Assembly: GCA_020636935.1 (NCBI GenBank) | Contig: JACJWW010000015.1 | Location: forward strand, 1 to 38,541 | Reading direction: 5' to 3' | DNA length: 38,541 nt | From: Nocardioidaceae bacterium | GTDB lineage: Bacteria > Actinomycetota > Actinomycetes > Propionibacteriales > Nocardioidaceae | In this document: positions 8,796-17,885 of the stretch, piece by piece | Layout of the letters: each line of letters begins with the position of its first letter | Numbering within the stretch: the stretch's first letter is position 1 | Translations under genes and position numbers: made by a program | The notes under the pieces: generated by a model | Databases searched by the model: none | The model's input: only the letters and a program-made list of their open reading frames with translations | What the model was told of the DNA's origin: nothing

Positions 8796-11651
8796 CTAGC
8801 CCAGCAGGGGCCGAAGATACTGCCCCGTGAAACTCCCCTCGATCGTGGCAACGTGCTCGGGCGGCCCTTCTGCGATCACGGTGCCGCCACGATGGCCTCC
8901 AGATGGCCCCATGTCGATCAACCAATCCGCAGTCTTGATCACATCAAGGTTGTGTTCGATCACCAGGACCGTATTTCCCTTGTCCACCAATGAAGACAAC
9001 ACCGCCAACAACTTCCGGGTGTCCTCGAAGTGCAGCCCTGTGGTCGGCTCATCAAGCACATAGACGGTGCGGCCAGTGGAGCGCTTCTGCAACTCTGCAG
9101 CCAGCTTGACTCGTTGGGCCTCTCCCCCGGAGAGGGTGGTAGCTGGCTGCCCCAGACGCACATAACCCAAGCCGACCTGCCGCAAGGTCTTCATGTGCCG
9201 GGCAATCGCTGGGATGGCCGCGAAGAAGTCTTCGGCCTCTTCAATGGACATGTCGAGCACGTCAGCGATGGTCTTGCCCTTGTAATGGACCTCCAGGGTC
9301 TCGCGGTTGTAGCGAGCCCCATGACAGACCTCACAGGGCACATAAACATCGGGCAGGAAGTTCATCTCGATCTTCAAGGTGCCATCACCCGAACACGCCT
9401 CACAACGCCCACCCTTGACGTTGAAGGAGAACCTTCCTTGAAGATAGCCGCGCATTTTCGCCTCGGGAGTGGACGCGAAGAGCTTGCGCACATGATCGAA
9501 GACCCCGGTGTACGTGGCGGGATTCGACCGTGGAGTGCGACCGATTGGTGATTGATCGACATGGATCACCTTGTCGATCTCGTCGATCCCCTCGATCCGA
9601 CGGTGCCGGCCAGGCACGGTGCGGGAGTTGTAGATCTGCTTTGCCAACGCGTTGTAGAGGATGTCATTGACCAAACTCGACTTGCCTGATCCTGAGACGC
9701 CAGTGATCGCGACGAAACACCCGAGCGGGAAGGAGACATCGATATTGCGCAGGTTGTTCTCCTTGGCCCCAACAACCTTCAAGGCCCTGCCCTTGACCGG
9801 CTCGCGTCTGACTTCCGGGACCTCGATGGCCTTGCGTCCCGACAGATAGTTGCCCGTCTCCGAATCCGTGCGGGAGATGAGCTCTTCGACAGTGCCTGAA
9901 TGCACAACCTGGCCGCCGTGTTCGCCCGCACCTGGCCCAATGTCCACCACCCAGTCAGCAGTTCGGATGGTGTCCTCATCATGCTCGACCACGATCAAGG
10001 TGTTGCCCAGGTCCTTCAGGCGCACCAGGGTCTCGATGAGTCGTTGATTGTCACGTTGGTGCAGCCCGATGGAAGGCTCATCCAGCACGTAGAGCACCCC
10101 CACCAGCCCTGCCCCGATCTGGGTGGCCAGTCGAATCCGTTGAGCCTCCCCACCCGAGAGTGTTGCTGAGGGTCGATCCAAGGACAGATAGTCGAGCCCC
10201 ACATCCAACAGGAAGCGGAGTCGTTCCTGGATTTCCTTCAAGACCCGTTCGGCTATCTGCCTCTCTCGGTCAGACAACTCAAGTTCATTGAGATAGTCAG
10301 CGGTTTCGGCGATCGGCAAGGCACACAACTCGGCAATATTCAGCCCACCACTGTCTCGTTCGCCCAGGGTCACTGAGATAGAGACCGGCTTCAAACGACT
10401 CCCCGAACAGGCCCGGCACGGCACCTCCCTCATGAAGCCTTCGTAACGCTCACGAGTCCAATCGGAGTCTGCTTCACCATGACGACGCTCGATATAGGCA
10501 CGGACTCCTTCGAACTGCGCGTCGTACTCGCGACGGCGGCCGTATCGGCTCCGGGTGACCACGTGCACCTTGGTCTCGTGACCACTCATGATCGACTTGC
10601 GGGCCTTAGCAGGCAGGTCCTCCCACGGCGTATCCAAGTCGAAGCCAAGTTCTTCGCCTAGGGACTGCAGAAGTTGCTCGAAGTAGCGGCGCACATGGGC
10701 TCCAGACCATGGGCCAATCGCGCCCTCTCTCAGGGTGGCGCTTGGATCAACGACGACAAGCTCGGGGTCAACTTCCATGCGCGTGCCCAAGCCATGACAG
10801 GTCTCACAGGCACCATAGGGTGAGTTGAACGAGAAAGATCTGGGCTCAAGATCATCGGTGTCGATGTCATGCTCATTCGGGCAGGCCATCTTCTCGCTGA
10901 AGCGCATCTCACGAGTGGAGTCCGAGTCATCTTTGTCCACGAGATCAATCAGCACCAAGCCACCAGACAGGCCCAGCGCGGTCTCCACCGAATCAGTCAG
11001 GCGCCGCTTCGCTGAGCTCTTGACCGCGAGTCGATCAACCACCACCTCGATGGTGTGCTTCTTCTGTTTGTCCAAGGCGGGCGGCTCGGAAAGCAACACA
11101 TTTCGGCCGTCCACCCGGGCGCGACTGAACCCTTGCTGTTGCAGGGTCCGGAACAACTCGACGTACTCCCCCTTGCGTCCACGAATGACGGGGGCGAGTA
11201 GCTGGAAGCGAGTGCCCTCTTCGAGGTGAAGAATCCGATCGACGATCTGCTGCGCCGTTTGGCGCGCGATCGGGGCTCCGCATTCAGGGCAATGAGGGCG
11301 GCCAGCTCGGGCGTACAGGAGTCTCAGGTAGTCATAGACCTCGGTGATCGTGCCGACCGTCGAACGAGGATTCTTCGATGTGGACTTCTGATCGATCGAA
11401 ACTGCCGGGCTGAGCCCCTCAATGAAGTCAACGTCTGGCTTGTCCATCTGACCCAAGAACTGACGCGCATAGGCCGAGAGCGACTCCACATATCGTCGTT
11501 GTCCCTCGGCAAAGATCGTGTCAAAGGCCAGGCTCGACTTGCCGGAGCCCGACAGGCCTGTAAACACAATCAGGGCATCGCGAGGCAAATCCAGGGATAC
11601 ATCCTTGAGGTTGTGCTCGCGCGCGCCCCTGATCACCAATTGGTCGTTCAT
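8796..11651 (-). CDS. uvrA: Excinuclease ABC subunit A
   Basis: Encodes 951 residues, normal for UvrA, the damage-recognising ABC-type ATPase of nucleotide excision repair. Two ATPase modules are present: Walker A FTGLSGSGKSSLAFDTI near residue 31 and ITGVSGSGKSSLVNDIL in the second half, with two LSGGEAQR signatures. Zinc-binding cysteine pairs are visible (CETCHGLG and CRACSG in the first half; CEACSG and CEVCHGAR in the second). The gene is divergent from the MBL-fold hydrolase with an 81-base gap. I looked for a SOS/LexA palindrome there and found none. Confidence 0.98.
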   Translation of the reverse strand: MNDQLVIRGAREHNLKDVSLDLPRDALIVFTGLSGSGKSSLAFDTIFAEGQRRYVESLSAYARQFLGQMDKPDVDFIEGLSPAVSIDQKSTSKNPRSTVGTITEVYDYLRLLYARAGRPHCPECGAPIARQTAQQIVDRILHLEEGTRFQLLAPVIRGRKGEYVELFRTLQQQGFSRARVDGRNVLLSEPPALDKQKKHTIEVVVDRLAVKSSAKRRLTDSVETALGLSGGLVLIDLVDKDDSDSTREMRFSEKMACPNEHDIDTDDLEPRSFSFNSPYGACETCHGLGTRMEVDPELVVVDPSATLREGAIGPWSGAHVRRYFEQLLQSLGEELGFDLDTPWEDLPAKARKSIMSGHETKVHVVTRSRYGRRREYDAQFEGVRAYIERRHGEADSDWTRERYEGFMREVPCRACSGSRLKPVSISVTLGERDSGGLNIAELCALPIAETADYLNELELSDRERQIAERVLKEIQERLRFLLDVGLDYLSLDRPSATLSGGEAQRIRLATQIGAGLVGVLYVLDEPSIGLHQRDNQRLIETLVRLKDLGNTLIVVEHDEDTIRTADWVVDIGPGAGEHGGQVVHSGTVEELISRTDSETGNYLSGRKAIEVPEVRREPVKGRALKVVGAKENNLRNIDVSFPLGCFVAITGVSGSGKSSLVNDILYNALAKQIYNSRTVPGRHRRIEGIDEIDKVIHVDQSPIGRTPRSNPATYTGVFDHVRKLFASTPEAKMRGYLQGRFSFNVKGGRCEACSGDGTLKIEMNFLPDVYVPCEVCHGARYNRETLEVHYKGKTIADVLDMSIEEAEDFFAAIPAIARHMKTLRQVGLGYVRLGQPATTLSGGEAQRVKLAAELQKRSTGRTVYVLDEPTTGLHFEDTRKLLAVLSSLVDKGNTVLVIEHNLDVIKTADWLIDMGPSGGHRGGTVIAEGPPEHVATIEGSFTGQYLRPLLG

Positions 11652-11732
11652 CGTCTGTTCTCACTCGCTTCCACGGCGAGTAAACACTCTCACGATGCGC
11701 AAGTCGTGGGCATTTCGACCTAGGATCAGCGC

Positions 11733-12428
11733 ATGGCGAAGAGCATCGGCGACAGCGCGCCCTACACCGGTCAAGTCCATCCCGGAGGCCCACCCGACGT
11801 CATGGAGTTGTCTGGGCTGATCATGACCAAGTTGGCCGTAGACCCTGAGATGTCCAACAATTGCTATTTGCTGCAATGTCGAGCCACGGGTGAGCAAGTC
11901 CTGATCGACGCGGCTGCAGAGCCTGACCAGATCATGTCTCTGGTCGGTGCGGGCGGGCTCACAAAAGTGATCACCACGCACCAGCACTGGGACCACCACC
12001 GGGCGCTCCAAGCTGTTGTGTCGGCCACTGGAGCGCTGGTGGTTGCTGGCACGCCCGATGCAGACGCGATCACCGAACAAACAGGAGTGCCCGTCGACTC
12101 ACGCGTGGTTGACGGCGATGTCGTCGACTTCGGTGAGATTCGACTCGAGGTCATTGCTATTGCCGGGCACACACCCGGGTCGATCGCCCTGCTGTACGAC
12201 GACCCGAACGGCACCCCACATCTTTGGACCGGTGACAGCCTGTTCCCCGGTGGTGTTGGGAGCACCTTCGGAGATCAAGATGCCTTCAAACAACTTCTGG
12301 GCGAAGTCAAGAACAAGATCTTCGCTCGGCTACCCGATGAGACCCGCTTCTATCCGGGCCACGGCAATGACTCGATCTTGGGGTCAGAGCGCCCCCACTT
12401 GGACGAGTGGAGTGCTCGCGGCTGGTGA
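11733..12428 (+). CDS. Metallo-beta-lactamase-fold hydrolase (glyoxalase II-like)
   Basis: Encodes 231 residues. The metal-binding motif THQHWDHH (residues 82-89) matches HxHxDH, followed by GHTPGS, TGDSLFPGG and FYPGHGND, which supply the remaining ligands of a glyoxalase II-type dinuclear site. The substrate is not known. A homologue sits next to uvrA in mycobacteria (Rv1637c by my recollection), so this is a conserved neighbour of uvrA. AGGA lies 7 bases before the ATG; the same bases form TAGGAT, which could alternatively be a -10 box. The gene converges with the EEP-fold gene, 22 bases apart. Confidence 0.88.
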   Translation: MAKSIGDSAPYTGQVHPGGPPDVMELSGLIMTKLAVDPEMSNNCYLLQCRATGEQVLIDAAAEPDQIMSLVGAGGLTKVITTHQHWDHHRALQAVVSATGALVVAGTPDADAITEQTGVPVDSRVVDGDVVDFGEIRLEVIAIAGHTPGSIALLYDDPNGTPHLWTGDSLFPGGVGSTFGDQDAFKQLLGEVKNKIFARLPDETRFYPGHGNDSILGSERPHLDEWSARGW

Positions 12429-12450
12429 AGCCAGCAGACTTCTCTGCAGA

Positions 12451-13890
12451 TCAACGACGTGCTTGGAATAGCCGATTGGATGCGGCATATGTCGTGGGGT
12501 CACTCGAGACGGACAGGGCACTTCGCATCCGCGGCATCTTGCGGACCAATGGCGTGCCGGTCCGCAAACTGACGTTGTCATAACCCGAAGTGCGACCAAC
12601 CAGGACCAAGGTGGTCCGTGTACGGCGCTTCACCTTGATCGACACATGAACACCACGGGCCCGCGCAACTCGCAGCGCCGACTTGATCTCGCGATTGTTG
12701 AGGCGTCGGGTCTGGATCCGGACGCTGGTGCCTGGGGAGGCTCCTGAGATGGCAATCAAGATCCGGTCCAACACCATGCGCCGTGCCGCAATGGCCCTAG
12801 ATTTCGGAGTATTCCGGAGGGTGCCCGGCGCAAACATGGCCCGCGCACCTCCGCCGTACCTAGCGACGACTGCAGGATGATCGGAGTTGAGCCCTTTGAC
12901 CAAGGTGGCTGAAGTCAAGGTGAGTCCTCCGCCCTTCAAGGTCATCACATAATCGAGCAGAGACCGGCCCGCCTGGGCAACAGGCATGTCGAAGTTCATG
13001 CTCGCACCAAACATCGCGGTCGGATATCCCGGGAGGCGTCGACGCTGGTCAGCGATGAAATTCACGTTGAAATCACCGGTCACCGCAAAGCTCGACGTAT
13101 GCGTCTTCATCTGGGCAATCTCAGCGGCAATAACTCGGAAATGCTCCAGCAGATAGGTGGTGTTGTAGGTATCGAGCTTGGATGGATCCTTGTCGTAGGT
13201 GTCATCCTTGCCACCATATTGTGCGTCGAAGGAACCCATCGCGATGGCGTGGCTGTTGATGAATCCGATCACCCTTCCAGACTGGTGGTCGGTCAAGCGC
13301 ACGGAGTTGACATAGCGAGCCGGTGAGACTACGTCGGTCACGGTCTTGGTGCCCAGGATCGGGTCACAAGCATTCGTGGCGGTATTCCACGGTCGCCCAT
13401 CTGCGCAGGTGGGCAGACCACTGACTGGATCAAGCACGGGCAAACCTGTTGCTGGATCGAGCACCTGCGCGACCGGGGTACTGGTCGGAACAACCCGATC
13501 ACGCTTCACCGTGTCATAGGCCAAGACGGAGCGTGCTGACCCTGGCACCAAACTGAACCGACGACTGTCCCAAGCAATCGGGTCTGACCCCGATCGACCT
13601 GAAGGCATGTAATAGGACCACCCCCGTGACCGCAAGAGGCTCGCCAGAGCATCACGATCAGGGCCTTGGGAAAACTCCTGGAATCCACCAATCTGCCCCA
13701 TCGGCAAGACCTTCTTGACATCTGCCATGGCGCGAGAGGTGCTGAGCGGGAAGGCGACATTGAGTGTAAACAGCGAAACAGGTGGAGCACTTGGATCACC
13801 TGCTGCGTTGGCAGGTGTCGGTGCGAGTACGCCGATCACCAAGGCCGTAGTTGCACTCGCCACGAGACCACCAAGCCAGGTCTTGCGCAT
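12451..13890 (-). CDS. Secreted endonuclease/exonuclease/phosphatase-fold protein with PLD-like C-terminal remnant
   Basis: Encodes 479 residues from ATG 13890, which has GAGGGAG 7 bases upstream; the reading frame stays open further upstream. A signal peptide is clear: MRKT, a hydrophobic core, then cleavage near PANA-AGD. The EEP fold is supported by FTLNVAFPL at the start, VTGDFNVNF in the middle and NSDHPAVV before residue 370. An insert near residues 145-180 contains LDPATGLPVLDPVSGLP, a short tandem repeat, followed by a Cys pair. The last 108 residues resemble the first half of a phospholipase D domain (basic, with IKSALRVARARGVHVSI) but no HxKxxxxD motif follows. Substrate unknown. 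Confidence 0.75.
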   Translation of the reverse strand: MRKTWLGGLVASATTALVIGVLAPTPANAAGDPSAPPVSLFTLNVAFPLSTSRAMADVKKVLPMGQIGGFQEFSQGPDRDALASLLRSRGWSYYMPSGRSGSDPIAWDSRRFSLVPGSARSVLAYDTVKRDRVVPTSTPVAQVLDPATGLPVLDPVSGLPTCADGRPWNTATNACDPILGTKTVTDVVSPARYVNSVRLTDHQSGRVIGFINSHAIAMGSFDAQYGGKDDTYDKDPSKLDTYNTTYLLEHFRVIAAEIAQMKTHTSSFAVTGDFNVNFIADQRRRLPGYPTAMFGASMNFDMPVAQAGRSLLDYVMTLKGGGLTLTSATLVKGLNSDHPAVVARYGGGARAMFAPGTLRNTPKSRAIAARRMVLDRILIAISGASPGTSVRIQTRRLNNREIKSALRVARARGVHVSIKVKRRTRTTLVLVGRTSGYDNVSLRTGTPLVRKMPRMRSALSVSSDPTTYAASNRLFQARR

Positions 13891-14001
13891 CAGGAGACTC
13901 CCTCGTTCGTCATCACTGGTCACACGATTCCCGGCAATCACACCAGCAACACAACAAGCCCGCAACCGGTTAGGGCAAACTACAGATGTGTAACTTTGGG
14001 A

Positions 14002-15102
14002 TCAGCCGTTGTAGGAGATCTTCAACGTCTGGCTTGCGGCCCGCGCCTGGCACACCAACCTGATCCCATCAGCCAGGTCGTCGGCATCCAGCACCTCGTT
14101 GTGGTCCATGGTCACCTCGCCCTCGGTCACAACACAGGCACAGGCCGAGCAGTTGCCCTCGCGGCAACTGTAGGGAGCCTCAAGACCCTTCTCCTCGAAA
14201 AACTCCAAGAGCAACTTCTTGCCATCCCAGTCGTCGAAGATGTGGGTTTGTCCATCCAACTCAACTTCTACGCTGATTGGGCCCTCAACCGTCGACTTGG
14301 CGTCATCTTCCTCATCGTGGTCGTCGGCCTCCTTGATGGTCGCTTGGGCCGCCTGCATCTCCTCAACGTCACCAAATGGATTGCCACCCAGAGAGACGAA
14401 CTTCTCCTGGTGCCTACGCTCACGCGGAAAATCCAACGCCTTCAATGCCTCGATAGCGCCCTTCATGAAGGGGGCCGGCCCACATGCAAAAGCGGTGTAG
14501 CTCAAGAAGTGCGAGGCAAAATGTTGCAGATGCTGAGGAGTGGGCAAACCCTGCACAGACTCCAGCCAATGCACCAACACGAATCGATCGGTGTACTTCG
14601 ACGCCAGGTCAGCCAGAGCCTGAGCGAAGATTACCGACTTTTCATCGCGGTTGGCATAGAAGAGAACAACCTTGCCTGATCCGGTCTCCAACGCAGATCT
14701 GGCAATGGAGATCACAGGAGTGATCCCCGAGCCGGCCGCAAAAAGGAGGAAGTCTGCGTTGAGATCCTTGGGCGTGAAAATGCCGCTCGGCGGGAGCACC
14801 CGGATTGTGTCACCTGCGGACAGGTTGTCGCAGATCCAATTTGAGGCATAGCCATCTGCAGTGCGCTTTACCGTGATCTGGTGGATTCCGGTGTGCGGCG
14901 CACTGGACAGGGAGTAGCAACGCGCCGCAATTCCGGTCTCTGTGCTGGGCACAGCCAAGGTCAAGAACTGCCCTGGCGTGAACTCGAAGGCCGCCTGGGC
15001 ATCATCTGGGATCTCAAAGACCACGGAGTGCGCCTCGGGGGTCTCTTCGATCACCTCAACCACACGGAGTACTCGAGCGGCCTCAGTGTCGTCAGTAGCC
15101 AT
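14002..15102 (-). CDS. kshB: 3-ketosteroid-9-alpha-monooxygenase, ferredoxin reductase component
   Basis: Encodes 366 residues. KshB passes electrons from NADH via FAD and a plant-type [2Fe-2S] cluster to KshA. The N-terminal FAD-binding part has FTPGQFLTLAVPS and RCYSLSSAPH; the nucleotide-binding part has LLFAAGSGITPVISIA; the C-terminal ferredoxin domain has C313-x4-C318-x2-C321-x29-C351. VKRTADGYASNWICD closely matches the mycobacterial KshB sequence I recall. An acidic stretch (about residues 256-267, EADDHDEEDD) sits in the linker before the ferredoxin domain. The start overlaps the end of the 99-residue gene by 11 bases, so it is the third gene of a kshA operon. Confidence 0.92.
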   Translation of the reverse strand: MATDDTEAARVLRVVEVIEETPEAHSVVFEIPDDAQAAFEFTPGQFLTLAVPSTETGIAARCYSLSSAPHTGIHQITVKRTADGYASNWICDNLSAGDTIRVLPPSGIFTPKDLNADFLLFAAGSGITPVISIARSALETGSGKVVLFYANRDEKSVIFAQALADLASKYTDRFVLVHWLESVQGLPTPQHLQHFASHFLSYTAFACGPAPFMKGAIEALKALDFPRERRHQEKFVSLGGNPFGDVEEMQAAQATIKEADDHDEEDDAKSTVEGPISVEVELDGQTHIFDDWDGKKLLLEFFEEKGLEAPYSCREGNCSACACVVTEGEVTMDHNEVLDADDLADGIRLVCQARAASQTLKISYNG

Positions 15103-15391
15103 CTATCGCGCCGATCTCAATCTCTCCCTCAGCAACCGCCTTTTCAATGGATTGGCGTAGCCGGGAGCACGCCTCATGGATCTGGCGCCCTCCCGGCTCT
15201 TGCCGAGCCTTGTTGAACTCAGCACATTCCTCAACTGACTCCATCGTCCACTGGATCGCGGTGTGGTGATCGCTGTTCTTCTTCACCTTCACCTTGGCAA
15301 GGCAATCCAGGCAGGCGACCTCTTTGAGCCTGGCCTGGATGTAGAGCCGTTGATCCTCTCTGGTGGTGTCGTTGACGACGAAATAGACCAT
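15092..15391 (-). CDS. Small conserved-looking protein between kshA and kshB, unknown function
   Basis: Encodes 99 residues, soluble and charged, with no signal peptide or membrane segment. Four cysteines are visible: a C-L-D-C group near residues 27-30, one in VEECAEF and one in HEACSRL. Basic patch KVKVKKNSDHHTAIQW lies in the middle. The spacing does not form a recognisable ferredoxin or zinc-ribbon motif. The start codon overlaps the kshA stop (TGATG) and its end overlaps kshB, so it is translated with both Ksh components. I do not recognise the family; a role in Ksh assembly, electron transfer or regulation is inference from position only. Confidence 0.8.
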   Translation of the reverse strand: MVYFVVNDTTREDQRLYIQARLKEVACLDCLAKVKVKKNSDHHTAIQWTMESVEECAEFNKARQEPGGRQIHEACSRLRQSIEKAVAEGEIEIGAIDGY

Positions 15392-16590
15392 CAGGCAGGC
15401 GCCTTGTTGGCCAACGAAGTGGCCGCTTCGTCTTCGGCTGCCTTCTTCGCGAGGTTGTCCGCCACTTCAGCTCGCCAATATTCGTTGGCCTTGGTGGTGT
15501 CAACCTCAAATTCGAAGCGCTCCTGCATCTCCGGCGCGATGTCGGCAACGTCGACATAGAACTGGTCGTACCAGCGGCGAAGCTGGTAAACCGGGCCGTC
15601 TTCCTCGCACAGAAGTGGATTCTGCACCGGAGCCTTGTTGCGCCAGATGGCCACATCTTGCATGAAGCCTTCGGCGAACATCTCGGTGTACTTCTCGCCG
15701 ATGTACTTCGTGGTCTTCTCGTCGGTGCCTTCGGGCTTGAGCACCTTCAAGCCGAACTGCAGCGTGAATGAGGTCTCACTCGTCGGGATGTGGCAGTTGA
15801 TCAAGACGACCTCGGTGTTGAAGCCCTTGTACTCGTTGTTGATCCAGTTGATCATGTACGCCGGACCGAAGTAGCTGGCTTCGGACTTCAAGACGAGGTT
15901 CTCGTCGCCGTAGCCCTGCTCGGCCTTGTCCGGGCGCCCGGTGGACTCCATGAACTGAGTGGCCGTGGTGCCCTCGAAGACGTTGCGGAACATCGTCGGG
16001 AAGGCGAAATGGATGTAGAAGAAGTGCGCCATGTCCACGACGTTGTCGACGATCTCGCGGCAGTTGGCGGTCGGCACGTCGAGAGTCGACCAGGTCCAGT
16101 CGGTGTAGACGTCGGGATCGGTGATGCCCTCGATCTCGGGAGGAAGGAGGCTGTGATCGGCCGCACTGCCCTCAGGGTCGTGCCAGATCAGCAAGAGGCC
16201 TTGGTTGATCGCGGTCTCGTAGCGCTGCGTACGAGCACGAAGTGGCACTCGCCGGGCGTAGGGGATCGAGGTGCACTTGCCATCGCCGGCCCAGCGCCAG
16301 TCGTGGAATGGACAGGCAACTTCATCGCCCTTGACCTCACCTTGGGTCAGATCGCCACCCATGTGTCGGCAGTAGGCGTCAAGCACCTGCACATCGCCCT
16401 TGGTGTCAGCCCAGACCACCAACTTGCCACCGAACGCCTCCACGGCATGTGGCTTGCCATCCTGGAAGATGCTCACGGGGCCCAAACAGTGCCATCCTCG
16501 TGCGAATCGATGACCACTCTCACCGAGATCCAAGCTCCGCGCTTGTCCCTGTGTGGTGCCGACGTTGGGTGTTGCCTCAGTCGCGCTCAT
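15391..16590 (-). CDS. kshA: 3-ketosteroid-9-alpha-monooxygenase, oxygenase component
   Basis: Encodes 399 residues (characterised KshA proteins are about 385). This Rieske non-haem iron oxygenase hydroxylates C9 of 3-ketosteroids or their CoA thioesters, leading to ring-B opening. Rieske ligands are C74-x-H76 and C93-x2-H96. The mononuclear iron motif is N183-VVD-MA-H189-x4-H194, and the following FAFPTMFRNVFEG matches KshA rather than other oxygenases. ATG at 16590 is chosen for its GGAGG box five bases upstream; the open frame continues 100 codons further but runs through fadE26. It is divergent from fadE26, with a KstR-like palindrome between. Confidence 0.93.
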   Translation of the reverse strand: MSATEATPNVGTTQGQARSLDLGESGHRFARGWHCLGPVSIFQDGKPHAVEAFGGKLVVWADTKGDVQVLDAYCRHMGGDLTQGEVKGDEVACPFHDWRWAGDGKCTSIPYARRVPLRARTQRYETAINQGLLLIWHDPEGSAADHSLLPPEIEGITDPDVYTDWTWSTLDVPTANCREIVDNVVDMAHFFYIHFAFPTMFRNVFEGTTATQFMESTGRPDKAEQGYGDENLVLKSEASYFGPAYMINWINNEYKGFNTEVVLINCHIPTSETSFTLQFGLKVLKPEGTDEKTTKYIGEKYTEMFAEGFMQDVAIWRNKAPVQNPLLCEEDGPVYQLRRWYDQFYVDVADIAPEMQERFEFEVDTTKANEYWRAEVADNLAKKAAEDEAATSLANKAPA

Positions 16591-16619
16591 TGTTGCCTCC
16601 AAAAAAGAAGAACCAAAAC

Positions 16620-16633
16620 GAGAACAGGTTATA
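16620..16633. promoter_or_regulatory. Probable KstR operator, kshA/fadE26 junction
   Basis: GAGAACAGGTTATA fits the KstR consensus TnnAACnnGTTnnA except for G at position 1. It lies between the divergent kshA and fadE26 starts. On the plus strand it runs into TAGTTT (16632-16637), a -10-like hexamer in the same register as at the other four operators in this window, pointing toward fadE26. That shared layout raises confidence despite the mismatch. Confidence 0.65.
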
Positions 16634-16683
16634 GTTTTGCGCGGGATAAATGAAGCCACCCCCCCTGAATTTGAGGAAGTCTC

Positions 16684-17862
16684 ATGCACATTGCCCTCAC
16701 TCCTGAGCAGGAAAACCTCCAAAAGGAGTTGCGTGACTACTTCAGTCAACTCGTGACCCCAGAGCGGCGGATTGCGCTCAGCCAGGCCAGTGGCGAGTTC
16801 GGAGACGCCGTTGTCTACAAGCAAGTCATAGCTGAAATCGGCTCGGATGGCTGGTTGGGCATCGGCTGGCCAAAGGAGTACGGCGGCCAAGATCGCTCAA
16901 TGATGGATCAACTGATCTTCACCGATGAGGCCGCGATCGCTGGGGTGCCGATCCCATACCTGACCCTCAATACCGTCGGGCCCACGATCATGCGCTTTGG
17001 CACCGATGCTCAGAAGGAGGAGATTCTCCCCAAGATCCTCAAGGGCGAGATGCACTTCTCGATTGGTTACTCAGAGCCAGGGTCAGGCACTGACTTGGCG
17101 AGTCTGAAGACTCGTGCCCGTTTGGAGGGCGACGAATGGGTGATCAACGGACAGAAGATGTGGACCTCGTTGATCCAGTACGCCGATTACATCTGGTTGG
17201 CTTGCCGCACCGATCCAGACCTTCCCCGTCACAAGGGACTGTCGATGATCTTGGTGCCCGCAGACGCCAAGGGCTTCAGTTACACCCCGATCCAAACCAT
17301 CGCGGGCGTCGGGACAAGCGCCACCTACTACGAAGACGTTCGAGTGCCAAAGGAAAACCTGGTGGGCGAACTCAATGGTGGCTGGGCATTGATGACCAAC
17401 CAGCTCAATCACGAGCGGGTGGCCCTGACTTCAGCTGCGCCACTGACCCACTCGATCCGCTTGGTCAGGGACTGGGCCAGCGAGACCAGAGATCGATCCG
17501 GCAAGCGGGTGATCGATTCGGAATGGGTGCAGGTGCTTCTTGGTCGTGCACACGCTCGAGCAGACATGCTCAAGCTGCTGAACTGGCAACTCGCCTCGGC
17601 AACTGATGACCTCTCCCCCGCTGACGCCTCGGCAACCAAGATCTACGGCTCCGAGCTGGCCACAGAGGTCTATCGCTCCCTCATGGAGATCGTTGGCCCA
17701 CAAGCTCAGTTGACTGGCGATTCCCCCGGGGCCGTGCTCCGTGGCCGTTTGGAGCGCTACTTCCGCTCATCACTGGTCATGACATTTGGCGGCGGCACAA
17801 ATGAAATCCAACGAGACATCATTGGCTACGTCGGGCTTGGGTTACCCGCGGCACGTCGCTGA
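16684..17862 (+). CDS. fadE26: Steroid-side-chain acyl-CoA dehydrogenase, FadE26 (ChsE4) type
   Basis: Encodes 392 residues. In M. tuberculosis FadE26 and FadE27 form an alpha2-beta2 enzyme (ChsE4-ChsE5) that dehydrogenates 3-oxocholest-4-en-26-oyl-CoA, first step of side-chain beta-oxidation. Blocks seen here and in FadE26 are WLGIGWPKEYGGQDRS, FTDEAAIAG, HFSIGYSEPGSGTDLASL, GQKMWTSLIQYADY, TNQLNHERVAL and the C-terminal FGGGTNEIQRDIIG. GAGGA lies 7 bases before the ATG. fadE27 starts 23 bases downstream and fadD17 follows, the same order as Rv3504-Rv3505-Rv3506. Confidence 0.93.
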   Translation: MHIALTPEQENLQKELRDYFSQLVTPERRIALSQASGEFGDAVVYKQVIAEIGSDGWLGIGWPKEYGGQDRSMMDQLIFTDEAAIAGVPIPYLTLNTVGPTIMRFGTDAQKEEILPKILKGEMHFSIGYSEPGSGTDLASLKTRARLEGDEWVINGQKMWTSLIQYADYIWLACRTDPDLPRHKGLSMILVPADAKGFSYTPIQTIAGVGTSATYYEDVRVPKENLVGELNGGWALMTNQLNHERVALTSAAPLTHSIRLVRDWASETRDRSGKRVIDSEWVQVLLGRAHARADMLKLLNWQLASATDDLSPADASATKIYGSELATEVYRSLMEIVGPQAQLTGDSPGAVLRGRLERYFRSSLVMTFGGGTNEIQRDIIGYVGLGLPAARR

Positions 17863-17885
17863 TCTGGCATCTAGGAGACAAAGAC

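Noticed and set aside
11652..11732. SOS (LexA) box expected upstream of uvrA
   Set aside because: No TCGAAC-n4-GTTCGA-like palindrome is present in the divergent gap.
11721..11735. Leaderless promoter TAGGAT before the MBL-fold gene
   Set aside because: The same bases give an AGGA ribosome-binding site at 7 bases from the ATG, so the reading is ambiguous and I did not list it.
12384..12599. Frameshift that might restore a full PLD domain (HxKxxxxD) at the end of the EEP-fold gene
   Set aside because: The alternative frames near the end show no HKD motif, and only 22 bases remain before the convergent MBL gene, so a lost segment rather than a frameshift is more likely.
13964..13971. AACCGGTT palindrome upstream of the EEP-fold gene
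   Set aside because: An 8-base palindrome is too short to support a regulator site, and it does not match the KstR or KstR2 patterns.
15790..16653. A 287-codon plus-strand frame opposite kshA
   Set aside because: Antisense shadow of a firmly identified gene; the translation has no recognisable motif.
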